A stretch of DNA of 64,000 nt from Nitrososphaerota archaeon (GTDB taxonomy: Archaea; Thermoproteota; Nitrososphaeria; Nitrososphaerales; UBA183). The position numbers and the translations under genes are program-made. Where the stretch lies: contig JAPCJR010000002.1 in NCBI GenBank assembly GCA_027886865.1, positions 62,001 to 126,000 on the forward strand, given 5' to 3'. Shown here piece after piece: positions 30,981 to 39,527 of the stretch (the stretch's first letter is position 1; each line of letters begins with the position of its first letter). A model generated the notes under the pieces. The model saw nothing but the letters and a program-made list of their open reading frames with translations. It did no database searches and was not told the origin of the DNA.

Positions 30981-32183
30981 TTGCTAGTCGGAATCGTCGG
31001 TAAGCCGAACGTCGGCAAATCGACCTTCTTCTCGGCGGCGACCCTGAAGAACGTGCCCGTCGCCGACTATCCCTTCACGACGATAACGCCGAACGTCGGA
31101 ATGGGTTACCTCAGGACAAAGTGCGTCTGCGGAGAGATGGGCGTCACGGACTCTCCGCGAAATTCGGTCTGCAAGGACGGCACAAGATTGATCCCGGTCA
31201 AGCTGGTGGACGTGGCTGGCCTCGTCGCCGGCGCATCAGAGGGGAGGGGAAGAGGGAACCAGTTCCTCGACGAGATAAGGCAGGCAGACGCCCTAATCCA
31301 CGTGGTGGACGCGTCGGGCGGCACTGACGAGGAGGGGAGGAAGGTCGAGGTGGGCAGCCACGACCCCGTATCCGACGTAAGGATGATCGAGAACGAGCTC
31401 GACCTGTGGATCCTGGGAATAATCAAGAAGGACTGGGAGAAGTCTGCGCGACTGTCCGAGCAGGTCAGGTCGAGCATCGCCGCACACATCGCTCAGAGGC
31501 TGAGCGGCCTCGGGATCGACCAGGAGAGCGTCGAGGCGACCCTGATGCATCTGCACATGAGAGCGGAGAAGCCGACGAGCTGGACGGACGACGAGCTCAT
31601 GTCACTGGTGAGGGCGCTCCGCGAGCGCAACAAGCCCAGCCTATTGGCCGCGAACAAGGCTGACCTTCCGGGCGCGCGGGCCGGCGTGGAGAAGCTCAAG
31701 GAGACGGGCAGGGTCGTCATCCCGGCGGCATCGGAGGCGGAGCTGCTCCTGAGGCGGGCGTCCGAGCACGGGGTAATCAGGTACACCCCCGGTGACGGGA
31801 GCTTCGAAGTCATCGCTGGCAAGGCTACTCCTCAGCAGGAGAGGGCGCTGCAGCTCGTCAAGGAGAAGGTCCTCGACCCGTTCGGGTCCACGGGAGTGCA
31901 GCAGGCTATCGACCAGGCGTACTTCGGGCTCCTCAAGGCTATCGTGGTCTATCCGGTCGAGGACGAGACGAAGCTGTCCGACAAGAACGGGAACGTGCTG
32001 CCCGACGCGTATGTCATGGCAGGCGGCTCCACCGCGTTGGACCTGGCTAAAAAGGTGCACAGCGACCTCGCACAGGGTTTCCTCTATGCGATAGATGCGA
32101 GGACGGGGATGAGGCTCGGCGGAGAGCACGTCCTCAAGGACCGAGATATCCTGAAGATAGTCTCAAGCGGCCGGCGCGGCTAG
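30981..32183 (+). CDS. ychF: YchF/OLA1-type translation-associated GTPase/ATPase
   Basis: 400 residues from a TTG. G1 GIVGKPNVGKSTFFSA near 4-19, G2/G3 region YPFTTITPNVGMGY and VKLVDVAGLVAGASEGRGRG near 73-92, base-recognition motif AANKADLPG near 219-227, and a C-terminal TGS-like domain ending with GGEHVLKDRDILKIVSSG. The family binds ribosomes and hydrolyses ATP or GTP. A CxC-type segment TKCVCGEMG near 47-55 is the archaeal variant. Its 3' end overlaps the convergent eS1 gene by 21 bp. Confidence 0.88.
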   Translation: MLVGIVGKPNVGKSTFFSAATLKNVPVADYPFTTITPNVGMGYLRTKCVCGEMGVTDSPRNSVCKDGTRLIPVKLVDVAGLVAGASEGRGRGNQFLDEIRQADALIHVVDASGGTDEEGRKVEVGSHDPVSDVRMIENELDLWILGIIKKDWEKSARLSEQVRSSIAAHIAQRLSGLGIDQESVEATLMHLHMRAEKPTSWTDDELMSLVRALRERNKPSLLAANKADLPGARAGVEKLKETGRVVIPAASEAELLLRRASEHGVIRYTPGDGSFEVIAGKATPQQERALQLVKEKVLDPFGSTGVQQAIDQAYFGLLKAIVVYPVEDETKLSDKNGNVLPDAYVMAGGSTALDLAKKVHSDLAQGFLYAIDARTGMRLGGEHVLKDRDILKIVSSGRRG

Positions 32184-32801
32184 GACTTCGGGTGCGGCCG
32201 GGACGCTCTCGAGCGCCGGCCTATTGATCAGCTTGATCTTCCTCACGCCGACGTGCCTCAGCCTCGTGACCTTCTTCGCTTCGTTGTAGACGTCAGAGGC
32301 GACCTTCTGGAGGACCGTCTCCTGCACGAATTGGTCGTATGTGAGAGAAGCCGCGCGCTCTGCGATGGTCCGGTCCATCACGGCCCTTATCGCACTCTTC
32401 TTGGACGAGTTCATCCTCCCCTGTGATAGCGCTATGCAGTAGACGCGCACGATGTAGCCGTCCTTGGTTGTGTAGTCCTTGATGAAGTCTGACATCGAAG
32501 ACCCCCGCCTCATGAGGCTCCTCAGATACTCCCTCGAGTACTCGTGCCCCTTCAAGACCGTGTAGGCCGTCTCACCGTCAACCCTGTCGATCTGGAAGTA
32601 GAGCTTGAAGCTGTAATGCTGTGGGTCCTGCTTGAGGATATCGTAGAGCGTGGTCTCGACCACCCTTCCCTGGGGCTTCTCAATGTCCGTGAGTGGGACT
32701 CTCCCTATGGGGGCGTTGCCAAAAGACGGCGAGGCCAGGACAGTGACCCATTGCTTTGCCTTCCACTTGTCCTTCACCTTGCCCGTTGCTTTCTTGACCA
32801 A
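32163..32801 (-). CDS. rps3ae: small-subunit ribosomal protein eS1 (S3Ae)
   Basis: 212 residues from a TTG. It matches S3Ae: VKDKWKAKQWVTVLASPSFG near 8-27, GRVVETTLYDILKQDPQHYS near 45-64 and GYIVRVYCIALSQGRMNSSK near 114-133. It helps bind mRNA at the 30S platform. A TATA-like GTTTTTAAGG near 32828-32837 precedes it. It is the last gene of the minus-strand translation/KEOPS block. Confidence 0.92.
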   Translation of the reverse strand: MVKKATGKVKDKWKAKQWVTVLASPSFGNAPIGRVPLTDIEKPQGRVVETTLYDILKQDPQHYSFKLYFQIDRVDGETAYTVLKGHEYSREYLRSLMRRGSSMSDFIKDYTTKDGYIVRVYCIALSQGRMNSSKKSAIRAVMDRTIAERAASLTYDQFVQETVLQKVASDVYNEAKKVTRLRHVGVRKIKLINRPALESVPAAPEVLAAPAA

Positions 32802-32849
32802 GCTAGGAAACGCCCCCCATTTATCCCGCCTTAAAAACCCAGCCTTACG

Positions 32850-34124
32850 TCAGCCTATCTTCAGCCTTCCGCCCATGTAAGGCACGAGCGGCGAGGGTAT
32901 CCGGACGGAACCGTCGGCCTGCTGGAAGTTCTCCACTATCGCCACGAGCGCCCTCGTCGTCACTGCGGTGGAGTTCAGTGTGTGGACGAGACGCGGGTCT
33001 TCGCTAGGCTTGTCGCGGTACCGGATCATGAGCCTCCGAGCCTGGTAGTCGGTGACGTTGCTGCAGGATACCATCTCCCTGAATTTCTGCTGGACCGGCA
33101 TCCAGGCTTCCAGGTCGTACTTCTTCGCCGGGACCGTGCCCATATCGCCTGTGCAGACGTTCACGACCCTGTAGTGCAGACCGAGGCTCTGGAAGATGGC
33201 CTCCGCATTGGCTATCAGCTCTTCGTGGATGCGCCAGCTGTCCTCGGGTTTCGCAAGGACGACCTGCTCCACTTTGTAAAACTGATGAGTCCTGAATATC
33301 CCCTTGGTGTCCTTTCCGTGAGCGCCAGCCTCAACCCTGAAGCAGGGGCTGAAGCCGCAGTACCTTATCGGCAGCGAGGTTCCTTCCAGAATCTCGTCCA
33401 TGTGCATCGCGGTGAGCGGGTGCTCGGAAGTGGCGATCATGTAGAGGTCGTCCCGCTCTATCTTGTAGATGACCGGGCCGAAATCGTTCAGGTCGACCAC
33501 TCCTTGGTAGGCCTCCTTCCGCATCATCGCCGGTGGGCTGACTGGAACGAAACCCCTCTGCGAGAGCACGTCGAGGGCGTACCTCATGATAGATTGCTCC
33601 AGTATCATGGCGTCGCCCTTGAGGAAGAAGAACCGGGCGCCGGAGATCTTGGCGGCGCGCTCCATGTCCACCATACCCAGGTTAGCCAGGACGTCGATGT
33701 GGTCGCGCAGAGCGAAGTCGAAGGTCGGAGGGGTGCCGAAGGTCCGGATGGCGACGTTGCCGCTGTCGTCAGGACCGACGGGGACGGATTCGTGGAGGAT
33801 GTTCGGGAGCCCCATGAGTATCTCGCGCACCCGCTTCTGGGAGGCGTCGGCGGCGAGTTCGAGCTCCTTGATTCTCTGAGGGATTCCTCTGACCTCGTTC
33901 AGCTTCTCCTCTATGGGCTCGCCCGCGCGCTTCATCCCGGCTATCTCGTCGGTAAGCTGGTTCTGCCGGTGTCTCAGGTCGTCGACCTGCTTCTTCAGCT
34001 CCCTCCACTTCTTGTCGAGCTGGATGGCCTCGTCCACCAAGGGGAGCTTGTCGCTCCACTCCCTCCGGCGCAGGTCGTTCCGGATGACGTCCGGGCTTTC
34101 TCTTAGCAGCTTGACGTCGAGCAT
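32850..34124 (-). CDS. serS: seryl-tRNA synthetase
   Basis: 424 residues. An N-terminal coiled-coil arm (KKWRELKKQVDDLRHRQNQL near 33-52), then the class II core: motif 2 LPIRYCGFSPCFRVEAGAHG near 251-270 with GIFRTHQFYKVEQV, and motif 3 LNSTAVTTRALVAIVENFQQ near 385-404. The bacterial-like SerS form is typical of most archaea except methanogens. The ATG is 25-30 bp after a TATA-like CATGATTATC. Confidence 0.95.
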   Translation of the reverse strand: MLDVKLLRESPDVIRNDLRRREWSDKLPLVDEAIQLDKKWRELKKQVDDLRHRQNQLTDEIAGMKRAGEPIEEKLNEVRGIPQRIKELELAADASQKRVREILMGLPNILHESVPVGPDDSGNVAIRTFGTPPTFDFALRDHIDVLANLGMVDMERAAKISGARFFFLKGDAMILEQSIMRYALDVLSQRGFVPVSPPAMMRKEAYQGVVDLNDFGPVIYKIERDDLYMIATSEHPLTAMHMDEILEGTSLPIRYCGFSPCFRVEAGAHGKDTKGIFRTHQFYKVEQVVLAKPEDSWRIHEELIANAEAIFQSLGLHYRVVNVCTGDMGTVPAKKYDLEAWMPVQQKFREMVSCSNVTDYQARRLMIRYRDKPSEDPRLVHTLNSTAVTTRALVAIVENFQQADGSVRIPSPLVPYMGGRLKIG

Positions 34125-34158
34125 GTTATGCCAACCCCCAGTGGCCTCGGAAAGATAA

Positions 34159-34401
34159 TCATGCCGTTAGCGCCCAAACCTCTTGGAACAGCCGGGCGTC
34201 GGCGAGTATCCCTACGGCGGACGATATGCAGCTTGACGCCCGGGGGGAGCCTACCCTGAATCGCAGGCTGCGGCCTTCGAGCTCCGAAGAGAACGTCTGA
34301 TCCTTGGGGACCGACTTGTTGTCCGGTGAGAGCGCCGCCTCGAGCGAGCGAGCCTCCTTGTCAGAGGCGCAGACGAAGACCAGTTCCAGGGTCAGGTTCA
34401 T
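34159..34401 (-). CDS. pcc1: KEOPS subunit Pcc1
   Basis: 80 residues from the ATG that overlaps the DHH nuclease stop by 4 bp. The small Pcc1 fold is visible: LTLELVFVCASDKEARSLEA near 3-22, SLRFRVGSPRASSCISSAVG near 45-64 and a C-terminal helix. Pcc1 dimerises Kae1 and binds tRNA in the complex that makes threonylcarbamoyl-A37. Kae1 and Bud32 are 3 kb upstream on the same strand. Confidence 0.75.
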   Translation of the reverse strand: MNLTLELVFVCASDKEARSLEAALSPDNKSVPKDQTFSSELEGRSLRFRVGSPRASSCISSAVGILADARLFQEVWALTA

Positions 34402-35801
34402 CCGGAGACCTTCCCGAGCACGACCGCCGTGAACTCGTCCCTCTTTGCGACGGGGATCTTGGCTCCGGCCGCCATGCTGTGACCGCCGCCCACCCCGCCC
34501 ACCGACTCCGCGGCTTCCTTGAGGATGAGGCCGAGGTTCACGTCCTTCGCGAACGAGTCGCCGAGCCGTGACGAGAACTTGAGCTCTGTCTCCCCCGACC
34601 GGGTCCTGACGAGGACCATCTTGTCCTTGTATTTGTCGGAAGAGGCCAGCAGGGACGAGATCGAGCCGGTCATCCTCTCCTCGATGAAGTCGTCGCCGAT
34701 GACGACCATCACGTTGCCGTGCACCGTCATCTTGTCGCCTGACTGCAGCGTCTGGATGGCCTTGTTTAGCTTGCCCCGGTACTCGCCCATCAGCCTCATG
34801 GCTCCGGAGAGGGCCTGGTCCCTGTCTCCGAGCGAGATTGCTATCCCGACATCCGTCGCGTCCATCCGGCCGCACGCGTTGAGGAGAGTGGCGAACTCCC
34901 GTCCGTCGTGGAGCGGGGTGAGCGGGTCCTCGAGACGCAGCGAATAGACCTCGCCTATCAGTTCCGACACGACCGCCGACCCGCCGCCGTTAGACCCGAT
35001 GTACGCCGTCAGGACCTCGAGAAGCTTCTGCTTCTCCTCCGTGGAGAGCTCGGCCAGGTTCCTCCACCTACCGCGGTCCTTGAGCGAGAGCCCCGCACCA
35101 GAGAGGGCGGCAAGCGTGGAATCCTTGGCCCCAGAAAGCCCGGGGATGAAAGGGGTGTAGGTCATGGCTATCGCCTCATGGACCGGCCTCGTCTCCCGTC
35201 CGTGGAAGAGGAAGTCCTTGGATACCTCCATGAAGCCTCCTTCGACCGCGTCCTCCAGCGCCTTCCTGTTCAGCCCGGTGAGCGAGCGCCCCTCGCCCGC
35301 ATCCTGACGGTCACCGAGCGCGCCGATTATCGCCAGCGGGGAGAGGTCCCTGTTCTTCTCGTCGATGGCGACGGCGAGCATGTACGCCATCGTGGACGAG
35401 CAAGCCTCCACTCCTCCGTCGTATCCGAAGCCCCACGCGTTCAGGATGTTGGGGAGCATCGCCTGCTCCGGGGGTAGTTGATGGTGGTCGACCACGAGGA
35501 ACGCTTCTCCGAACGCTTCCGTCAGCTCGCGTATCAGGCCCGAGCCGAGGTCGGTGAAGAGATAGAAATCGAAATTGTCGGCCTTCAGGGAGCCCAGCGC
35601 CCTCATGTCGAGGTCGGGTATGGCCCGGATGGAGGCGATCGCGCCGCTCCTTGCGAGGGCGTGGAAGGCGACCGAACCGCTCGAGAGGCCGTCCGCATCT
35701 ATGTGCGTGACTACGAGTATCCGTTTCCTCTCTCGTCTTAGCTGGACGAGAAGTCTTGATGCGTCAGACGCCCGTGCCATGAGTGCAGCCAGGTCCGCCA
35801 T
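34398..35801 (-). CDS. DHH-family phosphoesterase / RecJ-like nuclease (GAN-type)
   Basis: 467 residues. DHH motifs: VVTHIDADGLSSGSVAF near 30-46, the DLGSGL metal motif near 84-89, VVDHHQLPPEQ near 102-112 and GALGDRQDAGEG near 160-171. The C-terminal DHHA1-type glycine motif GGVGGGHSMAAGAKIP is near 437-452. Archaeal homologues bind the GINS/CMG replisome or degrade ssDNA and RNA. The uS15-DHH-Pcc1-eS1 order is a conserved archaeal arrangement. Confidence 0.87.
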   Translation of the reverse strand: MADLAALMARASDASRLLVQLRRERKRILVVTHIDADGLSSGSVAFHALARSGAIASIRAIPDLDMRALGSLKADNFDFYLFTDLGSGLIRELTEAFGEAFLVVDHHQLPPEQAMLPNILNAWGFGYDGGVEACSSTMAYMLAVAIDEKNRDLSPLAIIGALGDRQDAGEGRSLTGLNRKALEDAVEGGFMEVSKDFLFHGRETRPVHEAIAMTYTPFIPGLSGAKDSTLAALSGAGLSLKDRGRWRNLAELSTEEKQKLLEVLTAYIGSNGGGSAVVSELIGEVYSLRLEDPLTPLHDGREFATLLNACGRMDATDVGIAISLGDRDQALSGAMRLMGEYRGKLNKAIQTLQSGDKMTVHGNVMVVIGDDFIEERMTGSISSLLASSDKYKDKMVLVRTRSGETELKFSSRLGDSFAKDVNLGLILKEAAESVGGVGGGHSMAAGAKIPVAKRDEFTAVVLGKVSG

Positions 35802-35821
35802 GGCAGACTTCTGGCCTCCTA

Positions 35822-36271
35822 CTAGGTCAGTTGAGCTACCACGGCAGCGTACTTGAAGTCCTTCGGGATGAGCCCTACCTTCTTGTAGTGTTTGGATAAG
35901 CGGTAGATCTTGGCCTCGATGAGCTCGAGTGAGCGGACGTTCCTTGCGTCAGATTTGAACGTCTCAAGGTGGGACTGCACCCTCTTCGCCCTCAGAAGCA
36001 GGTTCTGCAGGTCCTCGGGGAGCGCCGGAGCAAGCTTGTTCTCGCGCAGGAGCTGTGCGATGGACTTGCCGATGATCGGCTTTACCAGCGGGATGCCGTA
36101 GTCGTCCCTCAGCCTCACGCCTATCTCGCTCGGCGTGATGCCTTCCTTGCCGAGCTTTATCGTCAGTGAGCTAACCTCATCGGCGGTATATGTCAACCAG
36201 CTCGGAGGCCTCTTGCTTGTGGGCCTGGTCTGGTGGCTCTTTCCGTGCCGATGGGAATGTATCCTCGCCAA
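35822..36271 (-). CDS. rps15: small-subunit ribosomal protein uS15
   Basis: 149 residues, archaeal/eukaryal type (S13e-like N-terminal extension RIHSHRHGKSHQTRPTSKRP). The core GKEGITPSEIGVRLRDDYGI near 41-60 and KIYRLSKHYKKVGLIPKDFK near 121-140 is typical. It binds the central domain of 16S rRNA. A TATA-like GTTTTAAACG at about 36301-36310 places the start near the ATG, giving this gene its own promoter inside the block. Confidence 0.95.
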   Translation of the reverse strand: MARIHSHRHGKSHQTRPTSKRPPSWLTYTADEVSSLTIKLGKEGITPSEIGVRLRDDYGIPLVKPIIGKSIAQLLRENKLAPALPEDLQNLLLRAKRVQSHLETFKSDARNVRSLELIEAKIYRLSKHYKKVGLIPKDFKYAAVVAQLT

Positions 36272-36322
36272 TCTGAAACAGCAACGACCCGATGCCGGGT
36301 CGTTTAAAACCGTTGCCCACCG

Positions 36323-36889
36323 CTACGGTCGCGAGTACCAGGCTGCGAACTTTCTCATCGCCTCGCCCCTGTGCGAGATCGCACACTTCTCCTCGAGGGT
36401 GAGCTCGCCCATGCTCTTCCGACTGCCGGTCGGGAGGAAGACGGGGTCGAACCCGAAGCCGTTCCTTCCCTTCGGGGAACGGGTTATGCGCCCGCGCACC
36501 TCCCCCTCGAACACATGCGGCTCGCCGTCGGGCGCACAGTAAGCGACGGCGCTCCTGAACGCCGCACTCCTTGATTTCTCCCGTTCGAGCAGGGCGAGGA
36601 GGCCCTCTATGCCGATGGTCTTGAAGACGTAAGCGGAGAACGGGCCGGGGAACCCGTCCAACGCCTCGACGAAGAGACCCGCATCCTCGACCATGACCGC
36701 ACGTCCATACTTGCGCGCAGCTTCCCGAGCGGAGTAAGAAGCGACGTCGGTGGTGTCCGCTTGTATCTCCGCTCCCTTGCCGCTGAATGGCCTCACTCTC
36801 AGACCGAAGGGCTTGAATATTATCCGGGCTTCGAGGACCTTCCCCCTGTTGGAGGTCGCAAACGAGACCGCCTTACTCGACCCGGGCAT
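36323..36889 (-). CDS. XTP/dITP diphosphatase (RdgB/HAM1)
   Basis: 188 residues. Family motifs: SFATSNRGKVLEARIIF near 9-25, AVMVEDAGLFVEALDGFPGP near 64-83 and GRNGFGFDPVFLPTGSRKSM near 141-160. It removes non-canonical purine triphosphates such as dITP and XTP. The start overlaps the bud32 stop by 17 bp, so it belongs to the kae1-bud32 operon. Confidence 0.92.
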   Translation of the reverse strand: MPGSSKAVSFATSNRGKVLEARIIFKPFGLRVRPFSGKGAEIQADTTDVASYSAREAARKYGRAVMVEDAGLFVEALDGFPGPFSAYVFKTIGIEGLLALLEREKSRSAAFRSAVAYCAPDGEPHVFEGEVRGRITRSPKGRNGFGFDPVFLPTGSRKSMGELTLEEKCAISHRGEAMRKFAAWYSRP

Positions 36890-37502
36890 AGCGACCCCTC
36901 CTCTCTATCTCCTGAAGCTTCCTGGTGACCTCCTTCGTCCTCTTCTCTCCAACGACTAGAGCGTAGCCGGTGAGGAAGGAGCTCATCACGCTGGAGGATA
37001 CGTCCGAGTGGGCCCCTATCAGCGTCTCTTTGATCAGCCTGAGGTCGACGGCGTGGTCCTCTACTTTCAGGGAGTGCGTCGCTAGGCCGAAGTCGATGAG
37101 ATACACGCCTTCGTCCCCGACAATCACGTTGGACGTGGTCAGGTCGCCGTGCATGATGCCAGCGCGATGGAGCTTCCCTACCGCCGTCCCGAACTCCTTC
37201 GAGACCCTGCCGTTGTCGCTTTCGGCGGACTGCAGGAAGGACTTCAACCTGGGTCCGTCGATGTGCTGCATCACGAGGAGCGACTCGCGTGGTGAAGTGT
37301 AGTAGAGGTACGGGACCCTTACCCCGGCGGACCTTGCGTCTCGGATTATCTGGGCTTCATGGATAGTCCTCTGTCCCCTGATCTCATCGTCGAGCTCTGG
37401 CAACCGATATGGGAGAGGCTTTCGGAACTTGAAGACGGCTTCCTCGCCGGCCCAGTCTCCGATCAGCAGGTCCGCCTCTGCGCCCCGATAGAGCAGCTTC
37501 AC
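36873..37502 (-). CDS. bud32: KEOPS kinase/ATPase Bud32
   Basis: 209 residues from a GTG that overlaps the kae1 TGA (GTGA); the family consensus begins VKLLYRGAEADLL, so the longer frame into kae1 is rejected. Kinase features: AVFKFRKPLPYRLPELDDEI near 21-40 with the ATP-binding Lys, HRAGIMHGDLTTSNVIV near 118-134 as catalytic loop and LIDFGLA near 141-147 as metal motif. Bud32 supports Kae1 in tRNA t6A synthesis. In many archaea Kae1 and Bud32 are fused; here they are separate but coupled. Confidence 0.92.
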   Translation of the reverse strand: MKLLYRGAEADLLIGDWAGEEAVFKFRKPLPYRLPELDDEIRGQRTIHEAQIIRDARSAGVRVPYLYYTSPRESLLVMQHIDGPRLKSFLQSAESDNGRVSKEFGTAVGKLHRAGIMHGDLTTSNVIVGDEGVYLIDFGLATHSLKVEDHAVDLRLIKETLIGAHSDVSSSVMSSFLTGYALVVGEKRTKEVTRKLQEIERRGRYARVE

Positions 37503-38503
37503 GCGCCTCCCCTCCAGGGTAGTTGTACCGTGTCCAGACGCCAGGACTGCCTGATGACGCTCTTCTCGATTGGGATGGACAGGCCAGACCGGTAGGCGAG
37601 GAGACCGGTCCACGCGATCTGGGCACCGCAGTCCCCGCTGTACCGCAGAGGCACCACGTAAAAGGTCGCAGAGTGTCTGCCGACCATCAGGCCCAGCATC
37701 TCCGCCAGCCTCTTGTTCGCGGCCACGCCCCCCACCACCATGAGCTCGTGGTTCCCGGTGAAGGCAAGCGCCCGCTCAGTTACCTCCACGGCGGTGGCGA
37801 AGGCGGTCTCCTGAACGGAGAAGCAGACGTCGTCGAAGGGTTCGCCCGCGTCGATGAGCCGCTTGGCGGCGGTCAGGATGCCCGAGAATGACACGTCGTT
37901 GCCCTTCACCGTGTATGGTAGCTTGAGATACCTGTGAGAACGCGATGCTGCCTCCTCTATCCGCCTGCCGCAGGGCGACGCGTAGCCCACATATCGGCCG
38001 AGCTGGTCCAAGAGCTGACCCAGCGTCAGGTCGAGCGTCTCACCCAAGACCCGCCACATTCCCGAAGAGTACGAAACGACCATCGTGTGGCCCCCAGAGA
38101 TGAGCAGCACGAGGGGCGAGACCGCGCCCGTGAGCTTGCACCCGAGCTCGATGTGCCCCACGGCATGGTTGACGGCGACGAGCGGCTTTTGGAGGGAGAG
38201 GGCGAGGGTCCTTGCCGTCACGGCTCCCACTCTGAGGCACGGCCCCAGCCCGGGGCCCATCGCGTAGGCTACGGCGTCAATGTCCTTCCATCGGACGCCT
38301 GACGTCGCCATGGCCTCCTTGACGACCCTCGATGCAGCCGCCGCGTGATGGATCGAGGCTTCCGTCGGGTGGATCCCGCTGCCTTCCGGGGGAGCGTAGA
38401 CGTCTCTCACGTCGCAGAGGAGACCCTTCTTCTCAGAGACGACCGCGGCCGAGAACGTGTGAGCGGTGCTCTCAATCCCGAGGACTCGGAGGTCTCCTTT
38501 CAA
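37499..38503 (-). CDS. kae1: tRNA threonylcarbamoyltransferase Kae1
   Basis: 334 residues from a TTG. ASKHA motifs: LRVLGIESTAHTFSAAVV near 5-22, the iron site NHAVGHIELG near 105-114 (two His), LLISGGHTMVV near 128-138 and GGVAANKRLAEML near 257-269, then GDCGAQIAWTGLLAY near 293. It transfers the carbamoyl-threonine to A37. A TATA-like GAATAACTTTATC near 38531-38543 fits the TTG. It heads the KEOPS/translation block. Confidence 0.94.
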   Translation of the reverse strand: MKGDLRVLGIESTAHTFSAAVVSEKKGLLCDVRDVYAPPEGSGIHPTEASIHHAAAASRVVKEAMATSGVRWKDIDAVAYAMGPGLGPCLRVGAVTARTLALSLQKPLVAVNHAVGHIELGCKLTGAVSPLVLLISGGHTMVVSYSSGMWRVLGETLDLTLGQLLDQLGRYVGYASPCGRRIEEAASRSHRYLKLPYTVKGNDVSFSGILTAAKRLIDAGEPFDDVCFSVQETAFATAVEVTERALAFTGNHELMVVGGVAANKRLAEMLGLMVGRHSATFYVVPLRYSGDCGAQIAWTGLLAYRSGLSIPIEKSVIRQSWRLDTVQLPWRGGA

Positions 38504-38621
38504 ATCGCTCTCGGTTCGGCCCCGCGACTCCTGATAAAGTTATTCGACGCGCACCGGCCACGCGTGGACCGCACCCAACTCAGGGATGGGCATTTCTGAC
38601 TCCCTGAGCGGCCTTCAGAAC

Positions 38622-38630
38622 GTTTTAATC
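38622..38630 (+). promoter_or_regulatory. TATA box deciding the FAH-family start
   Basis: GTTTTAATC centred 29 bp before the TTG at 38655. An in-frame ATG at 38586 lies upstream of it and is not used. Confidence 0.5.
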
Positions 38631-38654
38631 ACCGCGTCGTCTCTTTCGTGGTCA

Positions 38655-39527
38655 TTGAAGCTCTGCAGGTTTCAATCAACGGACCGGGTCTGCTTCGGAG
38701 TCCTCAGGGATGGCTGGCTCCATGACCTGACCTCCGTCGACCAGGACGGCTTCCGGGACCTCAACAGCGCTTACTCGAAGGCCGGCGCCGATGGTCCGGC
38801 GATGGTCTCGCTCCTCGAAGACGGCATTAAGAAGGCCAGGAAGATACGGTTCGAGGAAGGTCTCCTCAAGATCCCGTTGGAGGGCATGGAGATCTGGGCG
38901 GCAGGCGTGACCTATCTCCGGAGCAGGAACGCCCGGGAGACGGAGACGAAATCAAAGGGCATCTACGATTACATCTATGCCGCCGAAAGGCCAGAGCTCT
39001 TCATCAAAGACACGGGGATCCGCTGCAGAGGGCCCGGTGAAGAAGTCTGTGTGAGGAGCGACAGCAAGTGGTCGGTCCCCGAACCGGAGCTCACGGTGGT
39101 CTTCGACGAAGCAGCCAACGTCGTCGGATACACGGTAGGCAATGACGTGTCGTCGCGCGATATAGAGGGGGAAAACCCGCTCTATCTGCCTCAGGCCAAG
39201 GTATACCGCGGCTCATCCGCCATCGGACCCGTCATAGTCACCCCCGACGAGATACGGGACCCGCGCGCTCTCGGGATAAGCATGAAAATCATCCGAGAGG
39301 GCAGGCCTACCTTCGAAGGCGCAGTGAGCACGTCCCAGATGAAGAGGTCCGTCCCCGAGCTGACAGCGTATCTCAAGCGGGACAACACCCTTAGGAGGTT
39401 CACGCTGCTGATGACTGGCACGTCCATCGTCCCGCCGGACGACTTCACCCTAAAGGAGGGAGACGTCGTCGAGATCGAGATAGAGGGCATCGGTCTCCTG
39501 AGGAACCGCGTGACGCAGCTGCGCTAG
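38655..39527 (+). CDS. fumarylacetoacetate hydrolase-family enzyme, probable 2-keto-3-deoxypentonate dehydratase
   Basis: 290 residues from the TTG at 38655. FAH-fold metal residues lie in the conserved SVPEPELTVVF near 140-150, VGYTVGNDVSSRDIEGENPL near 157-176 and YLPQAKVYRGSSAIGPVIVT near 177-196. The IEGENPLYLPQAKVY sequence is characteristic of the sugar-acid branch (2-keto-3-deoxy-D-arabinonate dehydratase, KdaD). The convergent neighbour is an aldehyde dehydrogenase of the type acting next in that pathway. The exact substrate is inferred. Confidence 0.75.
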   Translation: MKLCRFQSTDRVCFGVLRDGWLHDLTSVDQDGFRDLNSAYSKAGADGPAMVSLLEDGIKKARKIRFEEGLLKIPLEGMEIWAAGVTYLRSRNARETETKSKGIYDYIYAAERPELFIKDTGIRCRGPGEEVCVRSDSKWSVPEPELTVVFDEAANVVGYTVGNDVSSRDIEGENPLYLPQAKVYRGSSAIGPVIVTPDEIRDPRALGISMKIIREGRPTFEGAVSTSQMKRSVPELTAYLKRDNTLRRFTLLMTGTSIVPPDDFTLKEGDVVEIEIEGIGLLRNRVTQLR

